This document shows positions 15,996 through 24,734 of a DNA stretch of 64,000 nt, one piece after another. This DNA is from Bradyrhizobium sp. CCBAU 53351. GTDB lineage: Bacteria > Pseudomonadota > Alphaproteobacteria > Rhizobiales > Xanthobacteraceae. Positions within the stretch are counted from its first letter, which is position 1; each line of letters starts with the position of its first letter. The DNA lies in contig NZ_CP030059.1 of NCBI RefSeq assembly GCF_015291745.1, forward strand, positions 4,119,501-4,183,500, in the 5' to 3' direction. Under the pieces are notes generated by a model, which was not told the origin of the DNA, ran no database searches, and saw only the letters and a program-made list of their open reading frames with translations. The translations under genes and the position numbers were made by a program.

Positions 15996-16538
15996 GTGAG
16001 TATTCCGAACATCATTACCCTGGGCCGCATCATGCTGGTCCCGATCATCGTCTGGGCCATCGTATCGAGCCAAATGGAGGTCGCGTTCGCCGTCTTCCTG
16101 ATCGCCGGTATCAGCGATGCCGTGGACGGCTTCCTGGCCAAGCGCTTCAACATGACGAGCGAGCTCGGCGCCCTGCTCGATCCGCTCGCGGACAAGGCCC
16201 TGCTGGTCTCGATCTACATGGCGCTGGGGATCTGGGGGGCGATTCCGCGCTGGATCGTGATCCTGGTGGTCTCGCGCGACATCATGATCGTCGCCGCCGT
16301 GATCGTGTCCTGGCTGTTCGACCGGCCCGTCGAGATGAAGCCGTCGAAAGTGTCCAAGCTCAACACCGTTGCGCAAGTGGCGTTCGCGGCGCTGGTGCTG
16401 GCGGCGCTTGCCTTCGGCTTCAAGCCGGCTCCTTATGATATCATCCTGATGGGCCTCGTCACGGTCTTCACGCTCTCCTCGGTGTCGCTCTATCTCGTCG
16501 AGTGGCTGCGGCACATGAGCACGATCGAGGCCAAGTAA
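15996..16538 (+). CDS. CDP-alcohol phosphatidyltransferase, PgsA-like
   Basis: An integral membrane enzyme that transfers a phosphatidyl group from CDP-diacylglycerol to an alcohol, 180 residues. The family signature D-G-x2-A-x-R-x8-G-x3-D-x3-D is complete in DAVDGFLAKRFNM followed by SELGALLDPLADK. Four to five membrane helices follow (MALGIWGAIPRWIVILVV, FAALVLAALAFGF and others). GTG 15996 gives the usual start SIPNIITLGRI, with GGGAAG 7 bases upstream; GTG 15978 is the alternative. The alcohol is probably glycerol-3-phosphate (PgsA) but cardiolipin or related synthase activity cannot be excluded. Confidence 0.85.
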   Translation: MSIPNIITLGRIMLVPIIVWAIVSSQMEVAFAVFLIAGISDAVDGFLAKRFNMTSELGALLDPLADKALLVSIYMALGIWGAIPRWIVILVVSRDIMIVAAVIVSWLFDRPVEMKPSKVSKLNTVAQVAFAALVLAALAFGFKPAPYDIILMGLVTVFTLSSVSLYLVEWLRHMSTIEAK

Positions 16539-16643
16539 GAGCAGACCAAGTGAGAGGAGAAGCGGCCGCGCAAAAGGCCAACTCCGCTCGATCAAGTCGC
16601 ATTCTTCAAACGGGCCGGCGCGCCGGCATGGAGCAAAGCAAGC

Positions 16644-17321
16644 GTGGCAGGCCGCGTCCATCCCCGACAATTGGCGTTTTCGCTTCCGCATGCGGAAAGC
16701 CTCAGCCGGGACAATTTCCTTGAAGGCCCCGCCAACGCGGCTGGTCTGGCCCTGATCGAGCGCTGGCCGGAATGGCCGAACCGGATCATGTGGCTGGCCG
16801 GCCCGGAAGGCAGCGGCAAGAGCCACCTCGCCGCGATCTGGGCCGAAATGTCGGGGGCACGCTCGACCGTCGCCAACGCCCTGACGGCCGCAGGCGTGCC
16901 GGGCGCGCTCGCCACCGGCGCGCTGGTGGTCGAGGATATCAGGGCCAAGGACTTCGACGAACGCGCCCTCTTCCACCTGATGAACCTCGCCCGCGAGGAC
17001 GGCGCCTATGTGCTGTTCACCGGACGCGAGGTGCCGGCCGCGCTGGAGATCGAGCTTCGCGACCTGCGCTCGCGTCTGCGCGCCGTGCCTGTTGTCACGC
17101 TGCTGCCGCCCGACGACCAGCTCTTCCGCGGCCTGATCGTCAAATTCTGCGCCGACCGCCAGCTCAATGTGGACGAGAGCGTGGTCGGCTACCTCGCCAC
17201 CCGCCTGGAGCGGTCCTCGGCCGCGGCCCGCCAGGCCGTGGAACTGCTCGACAGCGAGGCCCTGCGGCTCGGCCGTCCCGTCACCAGGGCGCTGGCCGCG
17301 GAGCTGCTCCGGGACGCCTGA
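16644..17321 (+). CDS. hda: DnaA-homologue regulatory protein Hda
   Basis: A 225-residue DnaA-like AAA+ protein. It begins RQLAFSLPHAESLSRDNFL, the family N-terminus, with Walker A GPEGSGKSHLA and a LVVEDI strand replacing Walker B of DnaA. The DnaA DNA-binding domain is absent. In Caulobacter HdaA works with the DNA polymerase clamp to inactivate DnaA-ATP; the N-terminal QLAFSLP resembles a clamp-binding peptide. The start is GTG 16644. It lies between the phospholipid gene and ppk, an order common in this group. Confidence 0.85.
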   Translation: MAGRVHPRQLAFSLPHAESLSRDNFLEGPANAAGLALIERWPEWPNRIMWLAGPEGSGKSHLAAIWAEMSGARSTVANALTAAGVPGALATGALVVEDIRAKDFDERALFHLMNLAREDGAYVLFTGREVPAALEIELRDLRSRLRAVPVVTLLPPDDQLFRGLIVKFCADRQLNVDESVVGYLATRLERSSAAARQAVELLDSEALRLGRPVTRALAAELLRDA

Positions 17322-17330
17322 CCCCGGTCT

Positions 17331-17351
17331 GCCCCGCTCCAAGGGCGGGGC
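17331..17351 (+). terminator. Terminator after hda
   Basis: GCCCCGC (17331-17337) pairs with GCGGGGC (17345-17351) a few bases after the hda stop. This separates hda from the ppk transcript, which would start after the box at 17388. Confidence 0.55.
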
Positions 17352-17387
17352 GAAGCCCGCTTGACGCAGCCAAGCGGCGGAACATCA

Positions 17388-17405
17388 ATGTCATCGAAAC
17401 GTCAT
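17388..17405 (+). promoter_or_regulatory. Candidate Pho box upstream of ppk
   Basis: Two heptamers in direct repeat spaced by four bases: ATGTCAT-CGAA-ACGTCAT. This matches the PhoB box layout (CTGTCAT-N4-CTGTCAT, 11-base period) with the GTCAT core intact in both halves. It lies 59 bases before the ppk start. PhoB activation of ppk is known in other proteobacteria; here it is inferred from the site alone. Confidence 0.6.
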
Positions 17406-17464
17406 CGCTCTAACACATGCTCCCGCAGGTTTTGCGCATAGATCGCAAAGTGAGGCGAGACAGG

Positions 17465-19672
17465 ATGGACCGGCTTCTGATGGACTCTGCGCAAGCTATT
17501 GAAACTAAAGAAAAAGCCCCGGAAGCCGAAGGCCCGCCGGCAATCGCGTCGAGCCCCGAACGGTTCATCAATCGCGAGCTCTCCTGGCTGCATTTCAACC
17601 GCCGCGTCCTGGAGGAATCGGTCAATCCCAGCCACCCCATGCTCGAGCGGGTACGATTCCTGTCGATTTCCGCGAATAATCTCGACGAGTTCTTCATGGT
17701 CCGGGTCGCCGGCATCAAGGCGCAGATCCGCGAGGGCATCGCCGAACGCAGCCCCGACGGGCTGACGCCATCCGAGCAGCTCGCCCTGATCAACCGCACC
17801 GTCTCCGAACTCGCCTCCGACCAGCAGGCGATCTGGCGCGACCTGCGCGGCACGCTGGCCGATGTCGGCATCGTGCTGGTGGACGGCAAGGACGTCACCA
17901 AGGCGGAACGGACCTGGATCGAGGATTACTTCCTCAACAACGTGTTCCCGCTGCTGACGCCGCTGGCGATCGACCCGGCGCACCCCTTCCCGTTCATCCC
18001 GAGCCTCGGCTTCACCATCGCGCTCCAGCTCACGCGCGCCGCCGACGGCAGGCAGATGAACGCGCTGATCCGCATGCCCGGCAAGATCGACCGCTTCATC
18101 CGCCTGCCGTCCGAGGGCAAGACCGTTCGGCTGATCTCGCTGGAGCAGGCCACCGCCCTGTTCATCAACCGCCTGTTCCCCGGCTACAATCTGCACGGCC
18201 AGGGCGCCTTCCGGATCATCCGCGACTCCGAGCTCGAAATCGAGGAAGAGGCCGAAGACCTCGTCCGCCTGTTCGAGACCGCGCTGAAGCGCCGCCGCCG
18301 CGGGTCGGTGATCCGGCTCGAGATCGACGCCAAGATGCCGGAGCAGCTGCGCAGCTTCGTCCAGCACGCGCTCTCGGCCGCCGACGACGAGGTCTTCCTG
18401 GTCGACGGCGTGCAGGCGATGAACGAGCTCTCCCAGCTCACCCGCCTCGACCGCCCCGACCTCGAATTCACACCTTACGTACCCCGCCACCCCGAGCGCG
18501 TCCGCGAGCACGGCGGCGACATCTTTGCCGCGATCCGTCAGAAGGACCTCGTCGTCCATCACCCCTACGAATCCTTCGACGTCGTGGTGCAGTTCCTGCA
18601 GCAGGCCGCGCGCGACCCCGACGTCGTCGCGATCAAGCAGACGCTCTACCGCACCTCCAACAACTCGCCGATCGTGCGCACGCTCGCCGAAGCCGCCGAG
18701 GCCGGAAAATCGGTCACCGCGCTGATCGAGCTGAAGGCGCGCTTCGACGAGGAAGCCAACATCCGCTGGGCGCGCGACCTCGAACGCGCCGGCGTGCAGG
18801 TCGTCTACGGCTTCCTCGAGCTGAAGACGCACGCCAAGCTCTCGATGGTGGTGCGCCGCGAGGGCGGCAGCCTCACCACCTATGTCCATACCGGCACCGG
18901 CAACTATCACCCCGTCACCGCGCGCATCTACACCGACCTCTCCTACTTCACCTCCGATCCGACCATCGGCCGCGATGCCGCGCGCGTGTTCAATTTCATC
19001 ACCGGCTATGCCGCGCCGAGCGATCTGGAAAAGATGGCGGTGTCGCCGCTCACCCTGCGCAAGCGCATCATCGAGCACATCCAGGGCGAGACCGCGCATG
19101 CGCGGCACGGCCGCCACGGTGCGGTCTGGATGAAGATGAATGCGCTGGTCGATCCCGACATCATCGACGCGCTCTACGAAGCCTCTCAGGCCGGCGTGCA
19201 GGTCGAGCTCGTGGTGCGCGGTATCTGCTGCCTGCGCCCCGGCATTCCCGGCCTGTCCGAGAACATCCGCGTCAAGTCGATCATCGGACGCTTCCTGGAA
19301 CACGGCCGAATCTACTGTTTCGGCATGGGCCAGGGTCTGCCGAGTGCCAAAGCGGCTGTGTATATCTCGTCCGCCGACATGATGCCGCGCAACCTCGACC
19401 GCCGCGTCGAAGTGCTGTGTCCGCTGCAAAATCCGACGGTGCATCAGCAGGTTCTCGAACAGATCATGGTCGCCAATCTCAAGGACAATGAGCAGAGCTG
19501 GCAATTGTTGCCGGATGGGTCTTCAACGCGTATGAAGACCGCGAAGGGCGAGGAGCCTTTCAACGTCCACAACTACTTCATGACAAATCCGAGTCTGTCT
19601 GGCCGTGGAAAGTCGCTCAAGGAATCCTCGCCGCGTCGTCTCACGCGCCGGAACGAACGTCATCAATCCTGA
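17465..19672 (+). CDS. ppk: Polyphosphate kinase 1
   Basis: Membrane-associated enzyme making long-chain polyphosphate from ATP, 735 residues. Domain order is visible: N-domain ([32 protein letters not shown]), head domain ([13 protein letters not shown]), and the two phospholipase-D-like C domains with [31 protein letters not shown] (the autophosphorylated His region) and [16 protein letters not shown]-terminal basic tail of about 50 residues is variable in the family. ATG 17465 follows a GAGACAGG stretch; ATG 17480 is an alternative. Six bases separate it from ppx, so the pair is an operon. Confidence 0.95.
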   Translation: MDRLLMDSAQAIETKEKAPEAEGPPAIASSPERFINRELSWLHFNRRVLEESVNPSHPMLERVRFLSISANNLDEFFMVRVAGIKAQIREGIAERSPDGLTPSEQLALINRTVSELASDQQAIWRDLRGTLADVGIVLVDGKDVTKAERTWIEDYFLNNVFPLLTPLAIDPAHPFPFIPSLGFTIALQLTRAADGRQMNALIRMPGKIDRFIRLPSEGKTVRLISLEQATALFINRLFPGYNLHGQGAFRIIRDSELEIEEEAEDLVRLFETALKRRRRGSVIRLEIDAKMPEQLRSFVQHALSAADDEVFLVDGVQAMNELSQLTRLDRPDLEFTPYVPRHPERVREHGGDIFAAIRQKDLVVHHPYESFDVVVQFLQQAARDPDVVAIKQTLYRTSNNSPIVRTLAEAAEAGKSVTALIELKARFDEEANIRWARDLERAGVQVVYGFLELKTHAKLSMVVRREGGSLTTYVHTGTGNYHPVTARIYTDLSYFTSDPTIGRDAARVFNFITGYAAPSDLEKMAVSPLTLRKRIIEHIQGETAHARHGRHGAVWMKMNALVDPDIIDALYEASQAGVQVELVVRGICCLRPGIPGLSENIRVKSIIGRFLEHGRIYCFGMGQGLPSAKAAVYISSADMMPRNLDRRVEVLCPLQNPTVHQQVLEQIMVANLKDNEQSWQLLPDGSSTRMKTAKGEEPFNVHNYFMTNPSLSGRGKSLKESSPRRLTRRNERHQS

Positions 19673-19678
19673 TCGGGG

Positions 19679-21190
19679 ATGTCCGACGTGAAGCGGCCGC
19701 GCAAGCGCGGCTCGAGCGTCGCGGTCATCGATATCGGTTCCAATTCGGTCCGTCTCGTCGTCTACGAGGGACTGACGCGGAGCCTTATCCCGATCTTCAA
19801 CGAAAAGACGTTGTGCGGTCTCGGGCGCGAGGTGCAGAGCACCGGCCTGCTCGCCCCTGACGCCGTCGACAAGGCGCTGACCTCGCTCAAGCGTTTTCGC
19901 GCCTTGTGCCGTGTGATGCAGGTCGGCCGCGTCTTCGCGATCGCGACCGCGGCCTGCCGCGACGCCTCCAACGGTCCCGATTTCATCGCGAAGGCCGAGC
20001 GCATCTGCGCCGTGAAGATCGAGATCCTGTCAGGCCCGCGCGAGGCGCGGCTGTCGGCGCTCGGCGTGATCTCCGGCATCCATCATCCGGACGGCATCGT
20101 CGGCGACCTCGGCGGCGGCTCGCTCGAACTGATCGACGTGCGCAAGAACAGCGTGCGCAGCGGCGTGACGCTGCCGCTCGGCGGGCTCGCGCTGCAGGAC
20201 CTCGCGCACAAATCGCTCAAGCGCGCCGATCGCATCGTGCGCGAGGAGCTCGACGAGGTGCCGCAACTCACGGCGGGCCGCGGCCGCACCTTCTACGCGG
20301 TCGGCGGCACCTGGCGCGCCCTCGCCCGCATCCACATCATCCAGAGCGGCTATCCGCTCCAGGTGATGCACGGCTATTCGCTGTCCGCGGCTGAAGCGCT
20401 CGACTTCTCCCGCAGGCTGCGGCGCCTGGCGGCCGCGGACATGCTCGCCGACATCGAGAGCGTCGCGGACGCGCGCCGCCCGCTCCTCACCTATGCGGCG
20501 CTGGTGCTCGAGCACATCATCCGCGTGGCGAAGCCGAAGACCATCGTGTTCTCAACCTTCGGCGTGCGCGAGGGCTTGCTGCACGAGAAGCTGCCCGAGG
20601 GGGAACGCAACAAGGACGGCCTGATCTGCGCCGCGGAAGAGCTGAACCGGTTGCTGTCACGCTCGGCCAAGCACGCCCACGAGCTGATCGCCTGGACCGA
20701 TCGCCTCGCGCGCGTGGTCAAGCTGCGCGAGACCGAGGAGGACCGCCGGCTGCGCCACACCGCGTGCCTCTTGTCCGACATCGGCTGGCGCGTGCATCCC
20801 GATCACCGCGGCGAGCAGACGCTGAGCCTGGTCGTCAACGGCAATTTCGGCGCGATCACCCACACCGAGCGCGCCTTCGTCGGCCTGTCGGTGTTCTATC
20901 GCTATGCGGGTCTGAGCGAGGAAAACCAGCCGCCGGTCACGATGCAGGAATTGCTGACGCCGGCGCAGCTCGAACGCGCGCGCCTCTTGGGCGCTGCGTT
21001 CCGCGTCGCGCATCTGATCTCGGCGGCGCGCCCCGGCGTGCTGCCGGCCACGCACTTCCGGAGCCAGGGACGTAAACTGATGCTCGTGTTCGAGCACCGC
21101 CTCGGCGACCTCGTCGCCGACCGCGTCGGCAGCCGTTTCCGCCAGCTCGCCCGCTTGATCAATCGCGCCGGCTCGATCGTGCGGCGCTGA
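19679..21190 (+). CDS. ppx: Exopolyphosphatase / pppGpp phosphatase
   Basis: A 503-residue enzyme of the Ppx/GppA family that removes terminal phosphate from polyphosphate, and in some species from pppGpp. The ASKHA-type ATPase fold is marked by IDIGSNSVRLVVYEG (phosphate 1), ATAACRDASNG, and DLGGGSLELIDV (phosphate 2). The C-terminal HD-like helical domain includes HTACLLSDIGWRVHPDHRG. Co-transcription with ppk gives opposing synthesis and breakdown activities, probably both raised when phosphate is scarce. It is convergent with the histidine kinase gene, with 28 bases between. Confidence 0.93.
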   Translation: MSDVKRPRKRGSSVAVIDIGSNSVRLVVYEGLTRSLIPIFNEKTLCGLGREVQSTGLLAPDAVDKALTSLKRFRALCRVMQVGRVFAIATAACRDASNGPDFIAKAERICAVKIEILSGPREARLSALGVISGIHHPDGIVGDLGGGSLELIDVRKNSVRSGVTLPLGGLALQDLAHKSLKRADRIVREELDEVPQLTAGRGRTFYAVGGTWRALARIHIIQSGYPLQVMHGYSLSAAEALDFSRRLRRLAAADMLADIESVADARRPLLTYAALVLEHIIRVAKPKTIVFSTFGVREGLLHEKLPEGERNKDGLICAAEELNRLLSRSAKHAHELIAWTDRLARVVKLRETEEDRRLRHTACLLSDIGWRVHPDHRGEQTLSLVVNGNFGAITHTERAFVGLSVFYRYAGLSEENQPPVTMQELLTPAQLERARLLGAAFRVAHLISAARPGVLPATHFRSQGRKLMLVFEHRLGDLVADRVGSRFRQLARLINRAGSIVRR

Positions 21191-21218
21191 CCAACCGAAC
21201 AGCGCGGCGAGCGAACGG

Positions 21219-22604
21219 CTAGGTTGCCGGACCAGCAGCAGTCATCCGATCGCGGCCCTCCTCGGGCGCGACCATGGCTTTCAGTCCGCCAAGCTCGGAC
21301 TCGGCAAGAACAAGCTGCCACCCATAGGCGCTGAGCACGTCTTGCACGATGGAAAGGCCGAGGCCAGCCCCTTCGCCACGCTCGTCCAGCCTTACTCCGC
21401 GTTGGAGCACGCGTGCACGTTCGGCAGGCGCGATACCCGGACCGTCGTCTTCGACCGAGATCGCCGGTTTTGCCGCATCCGCAGCAATGCGCACCCGGCT
21501 CCTGGCGTAGCGGGCGGCGTTTTCCATGAGATTGCCCAGCACTTCCGCCAGATCTGCGCGATCGAGTGGCACACTCGGCTCGCCCGTCATGCGGATCTCG
21601 AAGTCGAGCCGCTGCGCTGCAGGCGTACGCGCCAGCGTCAGAATCAGGGACTGGACGAGCGGTCTGAGCGACGTGGAAATCCCGCCGCGCAGTCGTGCCG
21701 TCCCCCTCGCCCGCGCACGCGCCAGCTCGCGGTCGACGTGACGGCTCATTGTCTCGCCGACGGCTTCGATCGCCTGCGCGACCTCCAGCTCTCCGCGCTG
21801 GCGCAACAGCGCGACATCGGTCGCGAGTGCGGCAAGCGGCGTCTTCAACCCGTGCGCCAAGTCGGCGGCGCGGCTGCGCGACCGCTCGATTTCGCGTTCC
21901 TGGGCGTCAATCAGGCTGTTGACCTCTTCCACCAGCGGCCTGACCTCGGCAGGGACATCGACGGGGAGATGCTTGCATTGCCCGGAGCGGACGTCGGCGA
22001 CGCCGCGACGAAGCGCGTCCAGCGGACGCAGGCCCAGTCCGACCTGGATCGAGGTGGCAGCCACCAGCACCAGACCCAGCACGCCAAGCGCCAGCGCCAG
22101 ATCCCTGGCGAAATGCGAGGCGGCAGCCGATACGCGGGCGAGATCGGCCGCCACCGCGACGCGCACCGGCGCGCGGCGGTCGCCCAGGGTGAGCAGCACG
22201 CGGCGTTCACTGACCAAGAGGCGTGCGTTTGCAGGCCCGGGGATGATGTGGCGGTGCAATTCGCGAGGCGACGGCTCGTCCCGCGGGAGGTCCAACGCCG
22301 TGTCCCACAGCGAACGTGAACGCAGCACCTGACCGGCGTCGTCCGAGACCTGCCAGTACAAGCCCGAAAGCGGGTCGGCAAAACGCGGGTCGGCCGGCGG
22401 TCGGCCGACCACCAGCTTGCCCTGTGCATCGGCATCGATGCCCGCGACCAGCTGCTTCAGATAGACGTCGAGGTCGTCGCCGATGGTGCGCGCGACATGG
22501 CGTTCGAACAGCAGGGTCAGCCCGGCGCCGGCAATCGTCAGCGCGATCAGGATCGCCAGCAGTCCGCCGACGATCAGTCGGAGCCGCAGCGAGCCCCAGC
22601 TCAC
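21219..22604 (-). CDS. Sensor histidine kinase
   Basis: A 461-residue inner-membrane kinase. A first membrane helix (residues 8-32) and a second (about 170-190) bracket a periplasmic sensor of some 135 residues, followed by a HAMP-like region. The H-box is ADLAHGLKTPLAAL with His251 as the phosphorylated residue. N-box ENAARYAR, G1 EDDGPGIAP and G2 EGAGLGLSIVQD are intact. The start overlaps the response regulator stop by four bases. With the regulator and PepSY gene it forms a three-gene operon divergent from a metal-efflux operon, so the signal is probably a metal ion or envelope change; the sensor has no obvious His/Cys/Met cluster. Confidence 0.9.
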   Translation of the reverse strand: MSWGSLRLRLIVGGLLAILIALTIAGAGLTLLFERHVARTIGDDLDVYLKQLVAGIDADAQGKLVVGRPPADPRFADPLSGLYWQVSDDAGQVLRSRSLWDTALDLPRDEPSPRELHRHIIPGPANARLLVSERRVLLTLGDRRAPVRVAVAADLARVSAAASHFARDLALALGVLGLVLVAATSIQVGLGLRPLDALRRGVADVRSGQCKHLPVDVPAEVRPLVEEVNSLIDAQEREIERSRSRAADLAHGLKTPLAALATDVALLRQRGELEVAQAIEAVGETMSRHVDRELARARARGTARLRGGISTSLRPLVQSLILTLARTPAAQRLDFEIRMTGEPSVPLDRADLAEVLGNLMENAARYARSRVRIAADAAKPAISVEDDGPGIAPAERARVLQRGVRLDERGEGAGLGLSIVQDVLSAYGWQLVLAESELGGLKAMVAPEEGRDRMTAAGPAT

Positions 22605-23269
22605 GGCGTCGTCTCCGGCACCAGATAGCCGAAGCCGCGCCGGGTCTCGATCAGATCGGAACCCAGCTTCTTGCGCACGCGGCCGACCAGCACCTCGAGC
22701 GCGTTCGACTCGTGATCCTCGCCGTGGCCATAGACGTTTTCATCGAGCTCCTGCTGCGACACCACTCGGCCACGATGGTGCAGGAGAAACGCAATCAGGC
22801 GGTATTCCAACGGCGACAACGCGACGGGTACGCCGCGCAGCGTCACCTTCATCTGACGTTCGTCGAGCTCGACGTCGCCCGCGATAATCCGTGGGGAAGC
22901 ATGCCCGGCCGAGCGACGCACGATCGAACGCAGCCGCGCCAGCAATTCCTCCATTCGGAACGGCTTTGGCAGATAATCGTCCGCGCCAGCGTCGATGCCG
23001 TCGACGCGCTCGGCCCAGCTGCCGCGCGCCGTCAGGATCAGCACCGGCATAGACCGCCCGTTCGCGCGCCAGCGCTTGAGGACCGCCAGACCGTCCATGC
23101 CGGGCAAGCCGAGATCGAGCACGATCGCGCCGTAATCTTCGGTGTCGCCGCGGAACCAGGCTTCCTCGCCGCTGCGGACGGTCTCGACGACATAACCGGC
23201 CGCGCGCAGCGCCCTCTCCACATCGGCCGCGATCCGTCGGTCATCCTCCACGAGCAGCAGGCGCATCAC
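22601..23269 (-). CDS. Response regulator, OmpR family
   Basis: A 222-residue two-domain regulator. The receiver has LLLVEDD acids, IVLDLGLPGMDG with Asp52 as phospho-acceptor, LTARG, and the YLPKPF lysine. The C-terminal winged helix shows VALSPLEYRLIAFLLHHRG and the recognition region ESNALEVLVGRVRKKL. It lies between the PepSY gene and its cognate kinase, overlapping both by four bases. The repeated heptamer box at 23614-23631 upstream of the operon has the spacing expected of an OmpR-family dimer site and is its likely target. Confidence 0.92.
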   Translation of the reverse strand: MMRLLLVEDDRRIAADVERALRAAGYVVETVRSGEEAWFRGDTEDYGAIVLDLGLPGMDGLAVLKRWRANGRSMPVLILTARGSWAERVDGIDAGADDYLPKPFRMEELLARLRSIVRRSAGHASPRIIAGDVELDERQMKVTLRGVPVALSPLEYRLIAFLLHHRGRVVSQQELDENVYGHGEDHESNALEVLVGRVRKKLGSDLIETRRGFGYLVPETTP

Positions 23270-23610
23270 TTCTCCTTGATGCGTTCGATCTCGCCGCTGC
23301 GCGCGTCCACGTGCGCTTCGTAGAGCCGGCCCTTGTCGTCGACGAGGCGAAACTCGTAAATCCAGCGACCGCGCTCGCGCTCGATCTCGACCCCCGCAAT
23401 TTCGCCCGGCAGCTCGCCGCGAAGCGATGCGAGAATGTCGGCCAGGGACCTGATCTCGCCCGCCTCGACTGCGCGGCGAACCGCATCGGGCGCGCCTTTA
23501 TCCTGATCGCCTGCGGCCGCAGGCATCGGCGCGAGCAGAACGCCTGCCAGCAATGGCACCGCGAGGAATTCCACAAAACCAGAGGATCGCATTGGCAGAG
23601 AATGCCCCAA
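23266..23610 (-). CDS. PepSY domain protein, periplasmic
   Basis: A 114-residue exported protein, first gene of the regulator operon. A signal peptide (VEFLAVPLLAGVLLAPMPAAA) is followed by one PepSY-type domain: DAVRRAVEAGEIRSLADILA, then the strands IAGVEIERERGRWIYEFRLV and GRLYEAHVDARSGEIERIKEK. An in-frame ATG at 23592 is an alternative start. PepSY proteins beside two-component systems may tune kinase sensing or inhibit a protease; here the role is inferred from operon position only. Confidence 0.85.
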   Translation of the reverse strand: MGHSLPMRSSGFVEFLAVPLLAGVLLAPMPAAAGDQDKGAPDAVRRAVEAGEIRSLADILASLRGELPGEIAGVEIERERGRWIYEFRLVDDKGRLYEAHVDARSGEIERIKEK

Positions 23611-23613
23611 TCA

Positions 23614-23631
23614 AGCTGACAGATAGCTGAC
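23614..23631. promoter_or_regulatory. Direct-repeat box, candidate response-regulator site
   Basis: AGCTGAC-AGAT-AGCTGAC: a perfect heptamer repeated with an 11-base period in the space between the divergent PepSY genes. OmpR-family regulators bind such tandem repeats. It sits close to the minus-strand start and about 95 bases from the plus-strand start, so it could control both operons. Confidence 0.55.
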
Positions 23632-23725
23632 GTGGATCAACAGGCGCCGGTCAGGGCTGTTCTGCCAAGTTCCGCTCATCGCCTCGCCGCATGACGCGGC
23701 CGGGCGCCACAAGCCGGAGAGAACC

Positions 23726-24004
23726 ATGCGAAAGATCACCGTCTCCACTGTCACCGCCGCCGCCTTGCTCGCAGCCGCCGCAACCGCTCATGCCGGGAGT
23801 CTCGGGCGCCCCTGCACCGCGGCGCCGCCGACAGATTGGCTTCCGCTCGAGCAATTGCAGGCCAAGATCGAAGCCCAAGGATACAAGGTCCAGAAGGCCA
23901 AGCTCAAGAACGCCTGTGGCGAACTCTACACGATCGACAAGTCCGGCAGCCGAGTCGAATTGTTCGTCGATCCGACCAGCGGCAAGATCGTCGGTCAGCT
24001 GTAA
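23726..24004 (+). CDS. Small exported PepSY-like protein
   Basis: A 92-residue protein with a clear signal peptide (VSTVTAAALLAAAATAHAG) and a PepSY-like mature part: PLEQLQAKIEAQGYKVQK, then NACGELYTIDKSGSRVELFV and DPTSGKIVGQL. Two Cys residues (in GRPCTAA and KNACGE) could form a periplasmic disulfide. It is followed 11 bases later by a cytochrome b gene. This pairing with b-type cytochromes is recurrent, suggesting an electron-transfer or regulatory accessory role, which is inferred. Confidence 0.8.
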   Translation: MRKITVSTVTAAALLAAAATAHAGSLGRPCTAAPPTDWLPLEQLQAKIEAQGYKVQKAKLKNACGELYTIDKSGSRVELFVDPTSGKIVGQL

Positions 24005-24015
24005 GGGGCTGCATC

Positions 24016-24576
24016 ATGAGCACCATTCACGACACGATCGTCGCCGGCGCAACGCCGCCGGCGACGATCAAGGTCTGGGACCCCTTCGTGCGCGTGTTCC
24101 ATTGGTCGCTGGCCGGGCTGTTTCTGCTCGCTTACGCGACCGGGGACGAGATCGAAACCGTTCACATCGCAGCCGGCTATACGATTGCCGGATTGCTGAT
24201 GCTGCGAATTCTGTGGGGCCTTGTCGGGCCGCGCCATGCGCGCTTCAGCGATTTCGTGCGCTCGCCGCGCGCAGTGCTCGCCTACCTACGCGATGTGGCG
24301 CTCCTCAGGGCGCGACGTTATCTCGGCCACAACCCCGCGGGCGGTGCGATGGTCGTGACGCTGATCCTCATGCTGATCGGCACCTGCATCACCGGTTACA
24401 TCATGACAACCGCCAGCTTCTGGGGAGCAAAATGGGTCGAGGAGGTGCATGAGGCGTTCGCCAACCTCACGATCGGCCTTGTCGTCGTCCACGTGCTTGG
24501 CGTCCTGGTCGCGAGCTTCGAGCACCGCGAAAACCTGGTGAGAGCGATGATCACCGGGAGGAAGCGTCCGTCGTGA
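24016..24576 (+). CDS. Cytochrome b561-type membrane protein
   Basis: A 186-residue four-helix b-type cytochrome similar to the Ni/Fe-hydrogenase b subunit/b561 group. Candidate haem ligands are His29 (RVFHWSLAG), His50 (VHIAAGYTIAG), His145 (EVHEAFANL) and His159 (VVVHVLGV), arranged on helices 1, 2 and 4 as in the family. The C-terminus EHRENLVRAMITGRKR is the usual tail. It lies between a PepSY protein and an efflux pump, so it may move electrons across the membrane for periplasmic metal or redox handling. No hydrogenase is nearby. Confidence 0.86.
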   Translation: MSTIHDTIVAGATPPATIKVWDPFVRVFHWSLAGLFLLAYATGDEIETVHIAAGYTIAGLLMLRILWGLVGPRHARFSDFVRSPRAVLAYLRDVALLRARRYLGHNPAGGAMVVTLILMLIGTCITGYIMTTASFWGAKWVEEVHEAFANLTIGLVVVHVLGVLVASFEHRENLVRAMITGRKRPS

Positions 24577-24641
24577 GCAGGGTTGGTCACTCGGCTGGCG
24601 CCCCGCGAAGAGCCGGCAGCTTGCCGCAACGGCTGGTCCGC

Positions 24642-24655
24642 TTGAGGCAAATCAA
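24642..24655 (+). promoter_or_regulatory. FNR/FixK-type box upstream of RND operon
   Basis: TTGAGGCAAATCAA is a match to TTGA-N6-TCAA, the FNR half-site spacing, and to the rhizobial FixK2 pattern TTG(A/C)-N8-(T/G)CAA. It lies in the 158-base gap between the cytochrome b and adaptor genes, 80 bases before the adaptor start, a reasonable place for an activator of a promoter near 24695. No binding evidence exists. Confidence 0.5.
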
Positions 24656-24734
24656 CCCGCCGAGATGCCGGTGGAGTAGTCGAAACTTTCAAGCAGGCCG
24701 GGCTTCGCCCGCTCGTGGGTTTGGGACGTCCCTC

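Noticed and set aside
17402..19504. Long minus-strand open frame of 700 codons opposite ppk
   Set aside because: It mirrors ppk codon by codon, has His/Arg/Asp-rich shadow composition and no family motif. High GC leaves antisense frames open.
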